Below are positions 54,500 through 64,000 of a stretch of 64,000 nucleotides of DNA, one piece after another. Position 1 is the first letter of the stretch, and every line of letters begins with the position of its first letter. A program made the translations under genes and the position numbers. Source of the stretch: Streptomyces albus subsp. albus (GTDB lineage Bacteria; Actinomycetota; Actinomycetes; Streptomycetales; Streptomycetaceae); assembly GCF_000725885.1 (NCBI RefSeq), contig NZ_JODR01000011.1, positions 141,752 to 205,751 on the forward strand. The letters run 5' to 3'. The notes beneath the pieces are model-generated. The model was not told the origin of the DNA and did not search any database. It was given only the letters and a program-made list of their open reading frames with translations.

Positions 54500-55855
54500 G
54501 TGTCTGGACAGCCGCCCACCTATCCACCGGCCATAGACCCCATCGGACCGGACGGACTGCACCGTCTCTACGGCCCGGAATGGGAGGCGGACCCGATGGC
54601 CGTCTTCGAGAAACTGAGGGCCGAGTACGGCGCGTTGGCTCCCGTGCTGCTGCCCGGTGACGTCCACGCATGGCTGGTGCTGGGTCACCGTGAGAACGGC
54701 CTTGTCGCGGGCAACGCGTCCGTCTTCTCGCGTGACCCCCGCAACTGGAAGGCGATGAAGGACGGCCTGATCACGCACGACCACCCGTTGGCCCCCGTGA
54801 CGCGGTGGCAGCGGCTCCTGGTGTTCGTGGACGGCCTGGAGCACAGGTGGATGCGGGACGCCGTCATCGAGAGCCTGAAGAAGTTCGAACAGCGAGGGGT
54901 GAGGCGTCTCGTCGTCCAGCACACCGATGAGGCGATCGACGAGCTGGTGGCCGGCGTCGGCCACGGTGAACCGCGCGCTGATCTCGTGGGGCTGGCCAAC
55001 CGCGTCTCACTGAAAGTCGTGCTGTCGCTCTTCGGGATGGACGACTACTTCGACGCGCTCTCCGCCGACATGCACGAGATGATCTCCGGCGGCACCGGGG
55101 CCGCGGCGGCGGGTGCGCGGGTGACCGCGACCTTCCAAGACGTCGTGGAGCAGAGGAAGCAGTCGCCGGGGCACGACCTGCCCTCCATCCTGCTCGCACA
55201 CGGGATGGACGACGAAGTGGTGCGTGAGACGCTGCGGGTGATCACTGCCGCAGCGAACGAACCGACAGCACAGCTGATGCTGGAAACGTTCGCCTACTAC
55301 CTCGGAGACCCCAAGTCGCTCCGCGAGCTGCGCGGTGCTTCGACCACCGTGGCAGCGGCGGTCGCCAGGGTGCTGTGGGACCGGCCCCCGATGATCACGA
55401 ACATCGGCAGGTGGGCGACGGGCACCACGAAGTTGGCCGGCCGGCGGATCGAGGAGGGAGACATGCTCCTGCTGGGCATCGGTGCGGCCAACCACGACCC
55501 CGCTGCCCGGGCGACGGGGGACGACCTGCAGAACAACCGGGCCAGCCTCGCGTTCTCGCACGGGCCGCACGCATGCCCCGGCGAGACCATGGGCCGTGGC
55601 ATCGTCGAGACCTTCCTCGACCGGCTGATGTACCGGTTGCCCAGTGTGCGACTGGCTGCCAAGCCGGAAGAGCTGCCCCGTAAGGCGACCCTGATGATCT
55701 GGCAGTTCCTCGAAATGCCCTTCACCTGGGACCGTGACGGAGCGCTGGTTGTGCTGAGGAAGCGCGAAGCCGACGGCCTGGTGGCCGGGGAGCGCATCCG
55801 GGTGCCGTCTCCGACCACAGCGAAGTCGGCCATCCCCGAGGTGCGGATCAGCTAG
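54500..55855 (+). CDS. Cytochrome P450, CYP157-like, lacking the ExxR motif
   Basis: 451 residues. Heme loop FSHGPHACPGETMGR with Cys359 as iron ligand is clear. The K-helix ExxR, essentially universal in P450s, is replaced by RVLW (290-293). CYP157 members of Streptomyces are known to lack ExxR, hence the assignment. GTG 54500 has GGAGG five bases upstream. CYP157 genes are normally the fifth gene of 'conservon' operons (cvnA-D) with a GTPase, roadblock and kinase; no such genes are in this window, so it is orphaned. Redox partner and substrate unknown. A second P450 follows. Confidence 0.88.
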   Translation: MSGQPPTYPPAIDPIGPDGLHRLYGPEWEADPMAVFEKLRAEYGALAPVLLPGDVHAWLVLGHRENGLVAGNASVFSRDPRNWKAMKDGLITHDHPLAPVTRWQRLLVFVDGLEHRWMRDAVIESLKKFEQRGVRRLVVQHTDEAIDELVAGVGHGEPRADLVGLANRVSLKVVLSLFGMDDYFDALSADMHEMISGGTGAAAAGARVTATFQDVVEQRKQSPGHDLPSILLAHGMDDEVVRETLRVITAAANEPTAQLMLETFAYYLGDPKSLRELRGASTTVAAAVARVLWDRPPMITNIGRWATGTTKLAGRRIEEGDMLLLGIGAANHDPAARATGDDLQNNRASLAFSHGPHACPGETMGRGIVETFLDRLMYRLPSVRLAAKPEELPRKATLMIWQFLEMPFTWDRDGALVVLRKREADGLVAGERIRVPSPTTAKSAIPEVRIS

Positions 55856-56200
55856 GGCCCGTGCCGACGGCCGCGCCCAGGAGGCGGACGACTTTCGTCC
55901 CGCCCCCCTGCGGCCACTCCTCCGGGAGACGGATCGACGTGCGTGTCCACTGGCCCCGCCCTGGCTCTCGGTGTCGGTGGACAGCCACATCCCGGGCTCG
56001 ACGGCGTTGACGTTCGAGGCCAACCGGCCGGCGCCGTCCAGCCGCTCGGGCCGACTTCGCCCCCTCCTGCACGACGAGGACCCGGTGTACCGCCGTTCCC
56101 CGCGTCTCCTGTGCACCACGGTCGCGGACGCGTAACAGCTCTCCGCCGCGGTCGGCCCGACGAGGGGCAAGTGACCCTTTCCGGCGCCTCGTTCGCACCA
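55852..56200 (-). pseudogene. Decayed gene remnant, at least one frameshift
   Basis: On the minus strand, protein-like, G/C-third-position-rich sequence is split over frames: RLASNVNAVEPGMWLSTDTE in one frame, then TRTSIRLPEEWPQGGGTKVV to a stop near 55852 in another; the shift is near a GGCGGGGCC run at about 55950. Upstream AVHRVLVVQEG reads in the second frame as well, implying another shift near 56055. Family not recognised. A sequencing error is not excluded. Confidence 0.5.
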
Positions 56201-56332
56201 CGGGCGGCCGGTTGTCCGCGCGTTGTCACCCCATCTCCGCTGACGGCCCCATTCCGCCAGGGGGCATGTTCATGGTGTGATCATCGTGCGAGTGCTGCGA
56301 CCAGAGTGCAATGGGAGACAGGAGGGCTTGCC

Positions 56333-57685
56333 GTGGGGTGGACACAGGAGGTGCCGAGCGCGCCGGGACGATGGCCGCTGTTGGGCCACGCTGTGCCGCT
56401 GATGCGTCAGCCGCTGGATTTCGTCCGCTCCCTCTCGAAGACGGGGCCCCTGGCGCGGGTCGACCTCGGCGGACTCAGCGTGCTCTTCGTGACCGACATG
56501 GAGCTGACCAAGGAGGTTTTCACCCGGCACGCCCCGAAGATGACCAAGGGCCGGCTCTTCGACAACATGGAGGCCCTGGTCGGCTGCGGGCTCGCCACCG
56601 CGGACCGGGAGACCCATCGCGTACACCGGCGCATCATCCAGCCGCTCTTCGCCGAGCAGCATTTGGCCCGGTACGCCGAGACGATGACGAAACAGGCCGT
56701 GCACCTGGCCGACTCCCTGTGGGCGGGCCAGGAACTGTCGGTGGAAAGGGTGATGAGTGACTACTCCATCAACACCCTCACCGCCACGATGTTCGCCGCC
56801 GACCTGGATCCGCAGGCCGTCACGACGGTCAGGGAGTCCGTGCGCGTCATCCTCGACACGATGCTCAAACGAGCTGTCATGCCGCCCTGGGCCGACCGGC
56901 TCCCCATCCCGCCCAACCGCAGGTTCCTCGCCGCCTCCCGGCGCATACGCGAGGTCATCGAGGGCGTGATCGCGGACACGCCGCGTTCGGACCTGGCCGA
57001 GCGCACCGACCTCGTTGCCACGCTCCTGGCCGCACGTGACCGTGAAACGGGTGACCGTCTGAGCGACAGCGAGGTCCGCGACGAGCTGGCCACCATGTTG
57101 TTCGCGGGCACGGAGACCACCGCCTCCACACTGGCGTGGGCACTGCACGAACTGGCCACGCACCCCGAAGCGGAGCAGCAGGCCCTGGAGGAGCTGGACG
57201 CCGTCCTCGGCGGGCCGCGGCCGGTCACCTTCGAGGACACGAAGAAGATGCCGTATCTGCGCAGTGTGCTGGAGGAGACACTGCGGCTGCACGGGGTCAC
57301 CCTGCTCATGCGACGGACGGTGGAACCCGTCAACCTCGGCGGGGCCGAGATTCCCGCCGGTACGGAGATCGCACTCAGCCTCTACGCACTGCACCGCGAC
57401 GGCGCAGTGTTCGGGTCCGATGCCGCCGAATTCGACCCGGACCGCATGCGCACCCACGGCAACTATCTCCCGTTCGGCGCCGGCAACCGGAAGTGCATCG
57501 GCAACGACTTCTCCTGGACCGAGTCGTTGATCACCCTGGCGACGCTCCTGCCGCGGTGGCAGCTCCGGCCCGCCGCCGGCTACGCACCCCGCGAAGCGCT
57601 CGCCGCGATGGCCAGCCCCACAGGAATCCGGATGACGGCGCATGAGCGAGAGAGGGCGACAGCATATGGGCCGGTCCACTCCTGA
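56333..57685 (+). CDS. Cytochrome P450 with intact motifs
   Basis: 450 residues: I-helix AGTETT at 258-263, ExxR E315-R318 (EETLR), heme loop FGAGNRKCIG with Cys388. More like eukaryote-type/CYP170- or terpene-oxidising bacterial P450s in its loops (KMTKGRLFDNMEAL). GTG 56333 with GGAGGG six bases upstream. No terpene synthase, ferredoxin or reductase gene is near, so substrate and redox partner are unknown. A pair with the CYP157-like gene, as in some conservon-like regions, is inferred from position. Confidence 0.9.
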   Translation: MGWTQEVPSAPGRWPLLGHAVPLMRQPLDFVRSLSKTGPLARVDLGGLSVLFVTDMELTKEVFTRHAPKMTKGRLFDNMEALVGCGLATADRETHRVHRRIIQPLFAEQHLARYAETMTKQAVHLADSLWAGQELSVERVMSDYSINTLTATMFAADLDPQAVTTVRESVRVILDTMLKRAVMPPWADRLPIPPNRRFLAASRRIREVIEGVIADTPRSDLAERTDLVATLLAARDRETGDRLSDSEVRDELATMLFAGTETTASTLAWALHELATHPEAEQQALEELDAVLGGPRPVTFEDTKKMPYLRSVLEETLRLHGVTLLMRRTVEPVNLGGAEIPAGTEIALSLYALHRDGAVFGSDAAEFDPDRMRTHGNYLPFGAGNRKCIGNDFSWTESLITLATLLPRWQLRPAAGYAPREALAAMASPTGIRMTAHERERATAYGPVHS

Positions 57686-58349
57686 CCAGCGCCGACGCCC
57701 TTCTCCCGGAGGCTGGTGACCTCCGCCACTGCCCACCGCGGCCAACGGAACATGGACGGGGCTGACCGGCACCGCATCCCGGCAGCCCCGCCATCTCGCC
57801 GTGCCCCGGACGCGAAGAGGCACTCGCCCGGCTCGCCGCTTCGCTGGCGCCTGCCGGAGCTGCACTGTGGTCGCTTTCGCGGCGAGCAGCAGGTGTACGT
57901 CCGCGCGCTCCTCGCCGATGACGCGAACCCGGTGACGCCTGGGCCGCAGCACCGACCCGTCCGAGGATCTCGAAGAGGACGCTGCACGATGACGTCATCC
58001 TGGCTTTGGCGGCGACAGAAGCACTCCGAGCACGGAGCGCAACCCGGTCGTGCTCGGCCTTGTTGTGACGCCGACAGGGCACTGGGGCAGGCGGTCTGAG
58101 GGCGGCGCCGGCGCCCCGGAGCTCGCAACCCGGTGAGGCGCTCGACAAGACCCTGTGAGTCCGGCCGACGCCGCAGCGGGCGGCGCTGCAGAAGGGCGTG
58201 CTCGCTGAGATCCGGATACTGCAGTGGCGGATGCTACGTGAGCGGTAGGCATGAGAGACATCCGCAGCTGCGTGAGGACGGCAGCAGGGCCCTGGCCCCG
58301 TCGGCGGCCGGCAACGGCGGAATACCCGGCCGAGCCGGCCGTTGGGATC
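57686..58349. other. Gene-poor stretch after the P450 genes
   Basis: No intact gene. Short protein-like fragments in different frames (for example QKGVLAEIRILQWRMLRER on the plus strand ending at a stop near 58248) suggest decayed genes. Not identified. Confidence 0.45.
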
Positions 58350-58695
58350 GCTGACCGAGCCGGCCGTCGGGTCGCTGATGCTCTCCGCGACACCGACGAG
58401 CGGAACGCGCTTGCCGCCGACCCGGCTGAGGCCCACATCCTTGTCGTCGTCGGTGGCGTCGGCGACGATCCCGTCCGCCCTGTCGACATCGCCATCACAC
58501 AGAACGTTCTCGGCCCCGATGAAGCCCCGTGCCTCCGCCTTCACGGCGATACCCGGGGCTCCGCAGCCAGGGCCAGCTCCTCGGCTGCCGTATAGGTGCG
58601 CGCGGTACCGGTGGGACAAGCGGTCACCGCAGGCAAGGACGACGCCGTCACGGCCAGGGGGCTGCTTCGTCGCGGCGATCGGCGGGAGTGGTCAC
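58350..58695 (-). pseudogene. fruA (fructose PTS EIIB) 5' fragment, frameshifted
   Basis: A GTG at 58695, preceded by AGGAG, opens VTTPADRRDEAAP, then shifts frame into VTACPTGTARTYTAAEELA, the EIIB phospho-Cys motif of fructose PTS permeases, then shifts again into EARGFIGAENVLCDGDVDRA, GGKRVPLVGVAESISDP. Three frames in about 350 bp, with premature stops, and no EIIC part follows. So it is a dead remnant of a fructose-specific EIIBC gene. Shared words with intact FruA make the assignment firm; exact junctions are not fixed. Confidence 0.75.
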
Positions 58696-58880
58696 GTGGG
58701 ATCTCCTGGTGGACCGATATGCGTGGGGTGTGACGTCCGTCGCCACCATCACGGTGACAGCGGCGCACCGCGCACAGAATCAGCCGGGACGGCGGAAACG
58801 CGGGCGGCCGAAAACCGACCCCGAGCCGCTCTTGCTGTCCCAGGCGCTGATCCGGTCCCCTGGACGGGCGGTGTAAATTC

Positions 58881-58886
58881 GTAGGG
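58881..58886 (+). promoter_or_regulatory. Probable ahcY promoter -10
   Basis: TAGGGT about 205 bp before the ahcY ATG, preceded by ACGGG/TGGACG near 58860, is a plausible -10. The remaining leader (58887-59089) has no gene. No S-adenosylhomocysteine riboswitch was recognised in it. Confidence 0.35.
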
Positions 58887-58903
58887 TCAGACGTCGCTGC
58901 TGA

Positions 58904-60550
<1,647 letters not shown>

Positions 60551-60626
60551 GGCCCGGGCCCGAGGGACGCGCGCCCATGAGCACTCGTGCCCTTCGGGCC
60601 GCACGCACCAGTGGTGACTGCCGCGA

Positions 60627-60664
60627 GGTGCCGGTCCACGCCGCAACTGGCGTGGACCGGCACC
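60627..60664 (+). terminator. Hairpin terminator of ahcY, 16-bp stem
   Basis: GGTGCCGGTCCACGCC (60627-60642) pairs perfectly with 60649-60664 over a 6-nt loop. The rest of the gap to 60908 has no gene. Confidence 0.85.
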
Positions 60665-60908
60665 CCGCGCACCGCCCCTCGCCGCCGACGGCGGGATCCG
60701 GGGCTGTCCCGGCCCCGGCGCCGCCGGAAGAGCCGTCACAGCCGCGAACGGAGCGAGGCGCTATGGACCGGGGCAGGAGAAGCCCCTCCGGCACCCGGCG
60801 CAGCGCCGCCGCCCCCACCGGGCAGGATGGTGGACGTACCCGAAGGCGCGGTGCCCCCTCGTCAGGCGGGGCTGCCGCCCGTCACCACACCGACACCGGA
60901 CACCGCCC

Positions 60909-61523
60909 ATGCCCCGCGGCCGATATTCGCTGCACGATCCGCACGACCACACCTTCCTCGGCGAAGAACACTTCCACTGCGCCACCGGCCCCTCCGGCTG
61001 GCGCTACGTCTCGCAACTCACCACCCCCGCAGGCGAACACGCGGGTTCCGTCGATCTGACACTGGACGCACTGGGCCGGCCACTCCGGCTCGAACTCCAC
61101 GCCGGCGGCTGGCGGATCCGCGGCGCGGCGCTGGAAGGCGTCACCTGGGTGCGCTCCGACCCCGCGGGTGAGCAGGCACAGGAGGGCAACGTCCCCGCTC
61201 ATTCCTTCACCGGGGCATCCCCCGCATTTCTCGTCGCGACGGCGCGGCTGCTGCGGCCGGCCCCCGGTGACCGGGCCACCCGCGTACGCCTCGTCGCCTT
61301 CACACCCCCCGTCCTCGCTCCCCGTACTCTCGACCAGTCCTGGGCGCTCCTGGACAGCGAAGCACACGCCACTGACAACGGCCCGCTCGTCGTGGAGAAC
61401 TACCAGGTCAACGACCTGGAGACGGGGGAGCAGCACGCCGTGCACCTGGCCGGGGACGTGGTGCTGGCAGCCCCCGGCATCGAGCTGGAAGACCTCGAAT
61501 CCCCGCCTTCTACCTTCACCTGA
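60909..61523 (+). CDS. Hypothetical protein, conserved pattern
   Basis: 204 residues, no signal peptide or membrane helix. Beta-rich pattern (RYSLHDPHDHTFLGEEHFHC, LTLDALGRPLRLELHAGGWRIRG, LLRPAPGDRATRVRLVAFTPP, NYQVNDLETGEQHAVHLAGDVV). Similar to small soluble proteins next to ahcY in Streptomyces, from memory only. ATG 60909 has no clear ribosome site. Function unknown. Confidence 0.75.
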   Translation: MPRGRYSLHDPHDHTFLGEEHFHCATGPSGWRYVSQLTTPAGEHAGSVDLTLDALGRPLRLELHAGGWRIRGAALEGVTWVRSDPAGEQAQEGNVPAHSFTGASPAFLVATARLLRPAPGDRATRVRLVAFTPPVLAPRTLDQSWALLDSEAHATDNGPLVVENYQVNDLETGEQHAVHLAGDVVLAAPGIELEDLESPPSTFT

Positions 61524-61630
61524 CGCACGGTGTCTTCGCCGGTGCACGGGGACGGCCGGCTCTGCACAGCAGCATGTCGAGAACCAGAACCAGAACCAGG
61601 TCCAGGACCGCCGCGAGAAGGAAGCCGCGC

Positions 61631-62602
61631 TTACGAAGGCGGCACGAAACCAGTGGCCGACGGCGATGGCCCGGCCGGCCCCTCGCCCTCACGGCCGGCG
61701 GCGCCGCCCGCAGCCTCCGGGCTCTCCGATCCGGCTGCCGGGCTCTCCGAGACATCGCTGACGCCGTCGGCAGGCCGACCCGGCTCACCGGACGGCGAGG
61801 CCGGCACCGTCGCGCCAATCGCGTGGGCGGCGGCCGGATCACTCGGCGAAGTGGCGGAACCCGCGAACCGGAGCGCTTCTCGTCGCTGCCGCTCGGCGAC
61901 CACTCCGGCGAGGAACGTGGCGGCGGACATGCCCGGCGGTACGGGGGCGGCGATCCACGCCCGCATGTCATCGGCCAGCCGTTCGGCGAGCGACCGGCCT
62001 GCTGCGGGATCGAGCTGACCGGCCCGCATCAGGTACTGCCGTGCCGCCAGCCACAGGGAGTCCGGCACCCGCGACAGATCCAGTTCCGCGAACTGCTGCG
62101 CGAGCCACGGGGGCGGGGGCGGCACGGTCATCCCCTTCGGTACGGGCACGCGTTCCCGCACCACCAAAGTGCCCGCGAACACGTCACCGAGCCGGCGTCC
62201 CCGCGCGGACACCAGGGACGCCACGCAGGCGATGAGTCCGAACAGCAGCTGGATCTCCACCACACCGATCGCCCCGCGCACGAGCGCGTGCCGGAACCGT
62301 ATGGGACCACCGTCCTCCCGGACGACGCGCAGTCCGGCCGCCAGTTTGCCCACTGAGCGGCCACCGGAGAGCGTCTCGACGGCGATCGGCACCCCTACGA
62401 GCACCAGCAGGAAAAGCGCCACCTGTACGGCGGCGAGGGCCGCCATGTCCAAGGAAGCCGTCGCCGTGAGCAGCGCCAGACTGATCGCCAGATACACGCC
62501 CCAGGCAAGCAGCAGGTCCAGGCAGACGGCCAGCGCTCTGCTCGGCAGCCGGGCAGGACGCAGCCCGAGCACGACAGCGTCACCCGTGACCAGCTCACTC
62601 AC
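61631..62602 (-). CDS. RDD-family membrane protein
   Basis: 323 residues, GTG 62602 with GGGAGGAG upstream. RDD domain with conserved R...D...D features (PARLPSRALAVCLDLLL, GGRSVGKLAAGLRVV, RGRRLGDVFAGTLVV) and three or four helices in the first 150 residues, then a soluble, Ala/Pro/Ser-rich tail (about 230-323). Role unknown, perhaps transport. Divergent from the SpoIIM-like gene. Confidence 0.9.
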   Translation of the reverse strand: MSELVTGDAVVLGLRPARLPSRALAVCLDLLLAWGVYLAISLALLTATASLDMAALAAVQVALFLLVLVGVPIAVETLSGGRSVGKLAAGLRVVREDGGPIRFRHALVRGAIGVVEIQLLFGLIACVASLVSARGRRLGDVFAGTLVVRERVPVPKGMTVPPPPPWLAQQFAELDLSRVPDSLWLAARQYLMRAGQLDPAAGRSLAERLADDMRAWIAAPVPPGMSAATFLAGVVAERQRREALRFAGSATSPSDPAAAHAIGATVPASPSGEPGRPADGVSDVSESPAAGSESPEAAGGAAGREGEGPAGPSPSATGFVPPS

Positions 62603-62688
62603 CGCGTACTCCTCCCGTGCACCCCGCACGTACAGCCGACGCCACTCGCAAACAGTGTCGCAGTACGACGATCTGCCAAGCTCTTTCC

Positions 62689-63696
62689 ATGGACCTGGAT
62701 GTCTTCGTTGCGGCCCACCGCGCGGAATGGGACCGCTTGGACGCCCTGCTGCGCCGCCACCGCCGACTGTCCGGTGCGGAGGCGGACGAACTGGTGACGC
62801 TCTACCAACGAGCTGCCACACATCTGTCCCAGGTCCGGTCGAGCGCGCCCGACCCGGCCGTCACCGATCGGCTCACGCGTCTCGTCGCACGGGCGCGCAG
62901 TGCGGTGACCGGCGCACGCACCGCGTCCTGGAGGGACGCCGCACGGTTCTTCACCACGGGCTTCCCCGCGGCTGTCTACCGCGCACGCCACTGGTGGGTT
63001 CCGACCGCCCTGCTGTCCGTCGTGCTGACCGCGCTGGTCGGATGGTGGGTCGGCGTTCATGCGGACGTGCGAGCCACCATCGCCGCCCCGCAGGAGCTGC
63101 GGGAGATGACCCGGCCGGGCGGCCAGTACGAGGCGTACTACTCGAGCCACCCCGCCACGTCCTTCGCCGCCCAGGTGTGGACGAACAACGCGCAGGCCGC
63201 CGCGGTCTGTCTCGTCCTCGGCGTTTTCCTCGGACTGCCCGTGCTGTGGGTGCTGTTCCAGAACGTCGTCAACATCGGCATCGGCATCGGACTGATGCAG
63301 TCGGCCGGCCGCCTGGACACCTTCCTCGGGCTCCTGCTCCCGCACGGACTGCTGGAACTGACGGCGGTCTTCGTGGCGGCGGGGACGGGGTTGCGTCTTG
63401 GCTGGACGGTCATCGACCCCGGCCCGCGCAGCAGACGAACTGCTCTCGCCGAAGAGGGGCGTTCCGCCATCGGCATGGCGATCGGCCTCGCGGCCGTGCT
63501 CCTCGTCTCCGGCGTCATCGAAGCCTTCGTCACCCCTTCGGGGCTTCCCACCTGGGCACGCATTCTCATCGGCGTCGGAGCCGAACTGGCCTTCCTCGGC
63601 TACGTCTATGTGATCGGACGACGAGCGGCCAAGTCGGGCGAAACCGGTGACATTGCGGCATCCGATCGCCCGGTGGAGCTGCCCACAGCGGCGTGA
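62689..63696 (+). CDS. SpoIIM/DUF95-family (stage II sporulation protein M-like) membrane protein
   Basis: 335 residues. Five or so helices (about 100-125, 165-185, 187-205, 210-232, 260-280, 290-310) and the DUF95 core (ATSFAAQVWTNNAQAAAVC, NIGIGIGLM, GLLLPHGLLELTAVFVAAGTGLRLG). In Bacillus SpoIIM supports engulfment and septal peptidoglycan hydrolysis; in actinobacteria the function is unproven. ATG 62689, likely leaderless (no ribosome site). It shares an 86-bp divergent promoter with the RDD gene, a common actinobacterial pairing. Confidence 0.9.
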   Translation: MDLDVFVAAHRAEWDRLDALLRRHRRLSGAEADELVTLYQRAATHLSQVRSSAPDPAVTDRLTRLVARARSAVTGARTASWRDAARFFTTGFPAAVYRARHWWVPTALLSVVLTALVGWWVGVHADVRATIAAPQELREMTRPGGQYEAYYSSHPATSFAAQVWTNNAQAAAVCLVLGVFLGLPVLWVLFQNVVNIGIGIGLMQSAGRLDTFLGLLLPHGLLELTAVFVAAGTGLRLGWTVIDPGPRSRRTALAEEGRSAIGMAIGLAAVLLVSGVIEAFVTPSGLPTWARILIGVGAELAFLGYVYVIGRRAAKSGETGDIAASDRPVELPTAA

Positions 63697-64000
63697 TGTG
63701 CGCGGCCGGGCGCGGACCTGCTACTGTCCTCTCCGCCCCCGAGAAATCCGTTGACACGGAGCATCGTGGGCAGGGGATTCGAACGGTTGCCCCGAGTTGG
63801 ACAAACTCGAAGGCAACAGTTAGTTTCTTCACCGCTTCGAACGAGGAAATCCGGTCACGGAATTCACCGCAAGAAGCACTCCGAAACCCCGGTCAGATTC
63901 CATCTGATAGAGTCGGAGACACCGAAAGGGCAAACGTCCGGAGAGACCGGTGAAACGGTTTCGAAGGAAGCGTCCGTTCCTTGAGAACTCAACAGCGTGC
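63697..64000 (+). promoter_or_regulatory. Promoter and leader region of an rRNA operon
   Basis: TTGACA at 63751-63756 (its -10 unclear), and TTGGAC (63797-63802) with TTAGTT (63820-63825), 17 bp apart, are promoters. A TGATAGAGT element at 63905-63913 is a third. The leader ends in CCTTGAGAACTCAACAGCGT, the conserved Streptomyces rRNA leader/antitermination stretch found just before 16S rRNA. The 16S gene itself lies beyond the window. A TCAGAT/ATCTGA inverted repeat (63893-63907) sits between the promoters. Confidence 0.8.

Overview
The window is a very GC-rich chromosomal segment with GTG/TTG starts, almost exclusive G/C at third codon positions and many leaderless promoters. A complete WhiB sits in it, next to LCP, WhiJ-type XRE/DUF397, CYP157-like and F420 (FbiA/FbiB) genes. 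Together these point to Streptomyces or a very close relative. From memory, the order of the core genes (peptide transporter, two-component system, GtrA, purK/purE, dipeptidase, ugd, LCP cluster, manC-like, fbiA/fbiB, whiB, manB/manA, ahcY, rRNA leader) resembles the S. coelicolor SCO3064 to SCO3019 region; no alignment was run.

Layout. 0-11.6 kb: the end of an unknown repeat-bearing reading frame, a POT peptide symporter, an OmpR-type two-component system converging on and overlapping a GtrA protein, then purK, purE, an M19 dipeptidase and a Tat-exported beta-propeller/amidohydrolase fusion. 11.6-17.4 kb: a lower-GC accessory block of small regulatory genes: a DUF6879/XRE operon, a frameshifted small gene, two tiny genes (one possibly HicA-like), an XRE plus tandem DUF397 operon divergent from an anti-sigma-like ATPase, and a small secreted protein. 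17.5-31.4 kb: acyl-CoA dehydrogenase, UDP-glucose dehydrogenase, a CGNR regulator divergent from a VOC protein, and five LCP (LytR-CpsA-Psr) genes interleaved with a thioesterase and a glycosyltransferase. 31.6-46.3 kb: half-length adenylation protein, secreted PGRP/amidase, sugar-nucleotide pyrophosphorylase, DNA glycosylase, the F420 genes fbiA and fbiB, cysteine-dioxygenase-like protein, whiB with a 0.9-kb upstream region, and a giant membrane glycosyltransferase coupled to a DUF5719 protein. 46.6-53.7 kb: zincin-like protein, DUF3499, and the mannose-phosphate cluster manB, Trm112-like, SIS, manA and a CDF transporter. 53.7-58.9 kb: an island of two P450 genes, long gene-poor stretches and two decayed genes, one a clear fruA (fructose PTS) fragment. 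58.9-64 kb: ahcY, a hypothetical gene, divergent RDD and SpoIIM-like (DUF95) membrane proteins, and the promoter/leader of an rRNA operon whose 16S gene lies just beyond the right edge.

Theme. Much of the middle serves the cell envelope: UDP-glucuronate and GDP-mannose precursors, phosphosugar interconversion, glycosyltransferases, and LCP enzymes that attach glycopolymers to peptidoglycan. WhiB (sporulation septation) and the SpoIIM-like protein fit developmental wall remodelling. The accessory blocks at 11.6-17.4 and 53.7-58.9 kb look like later acquisitions or decaying DNA.
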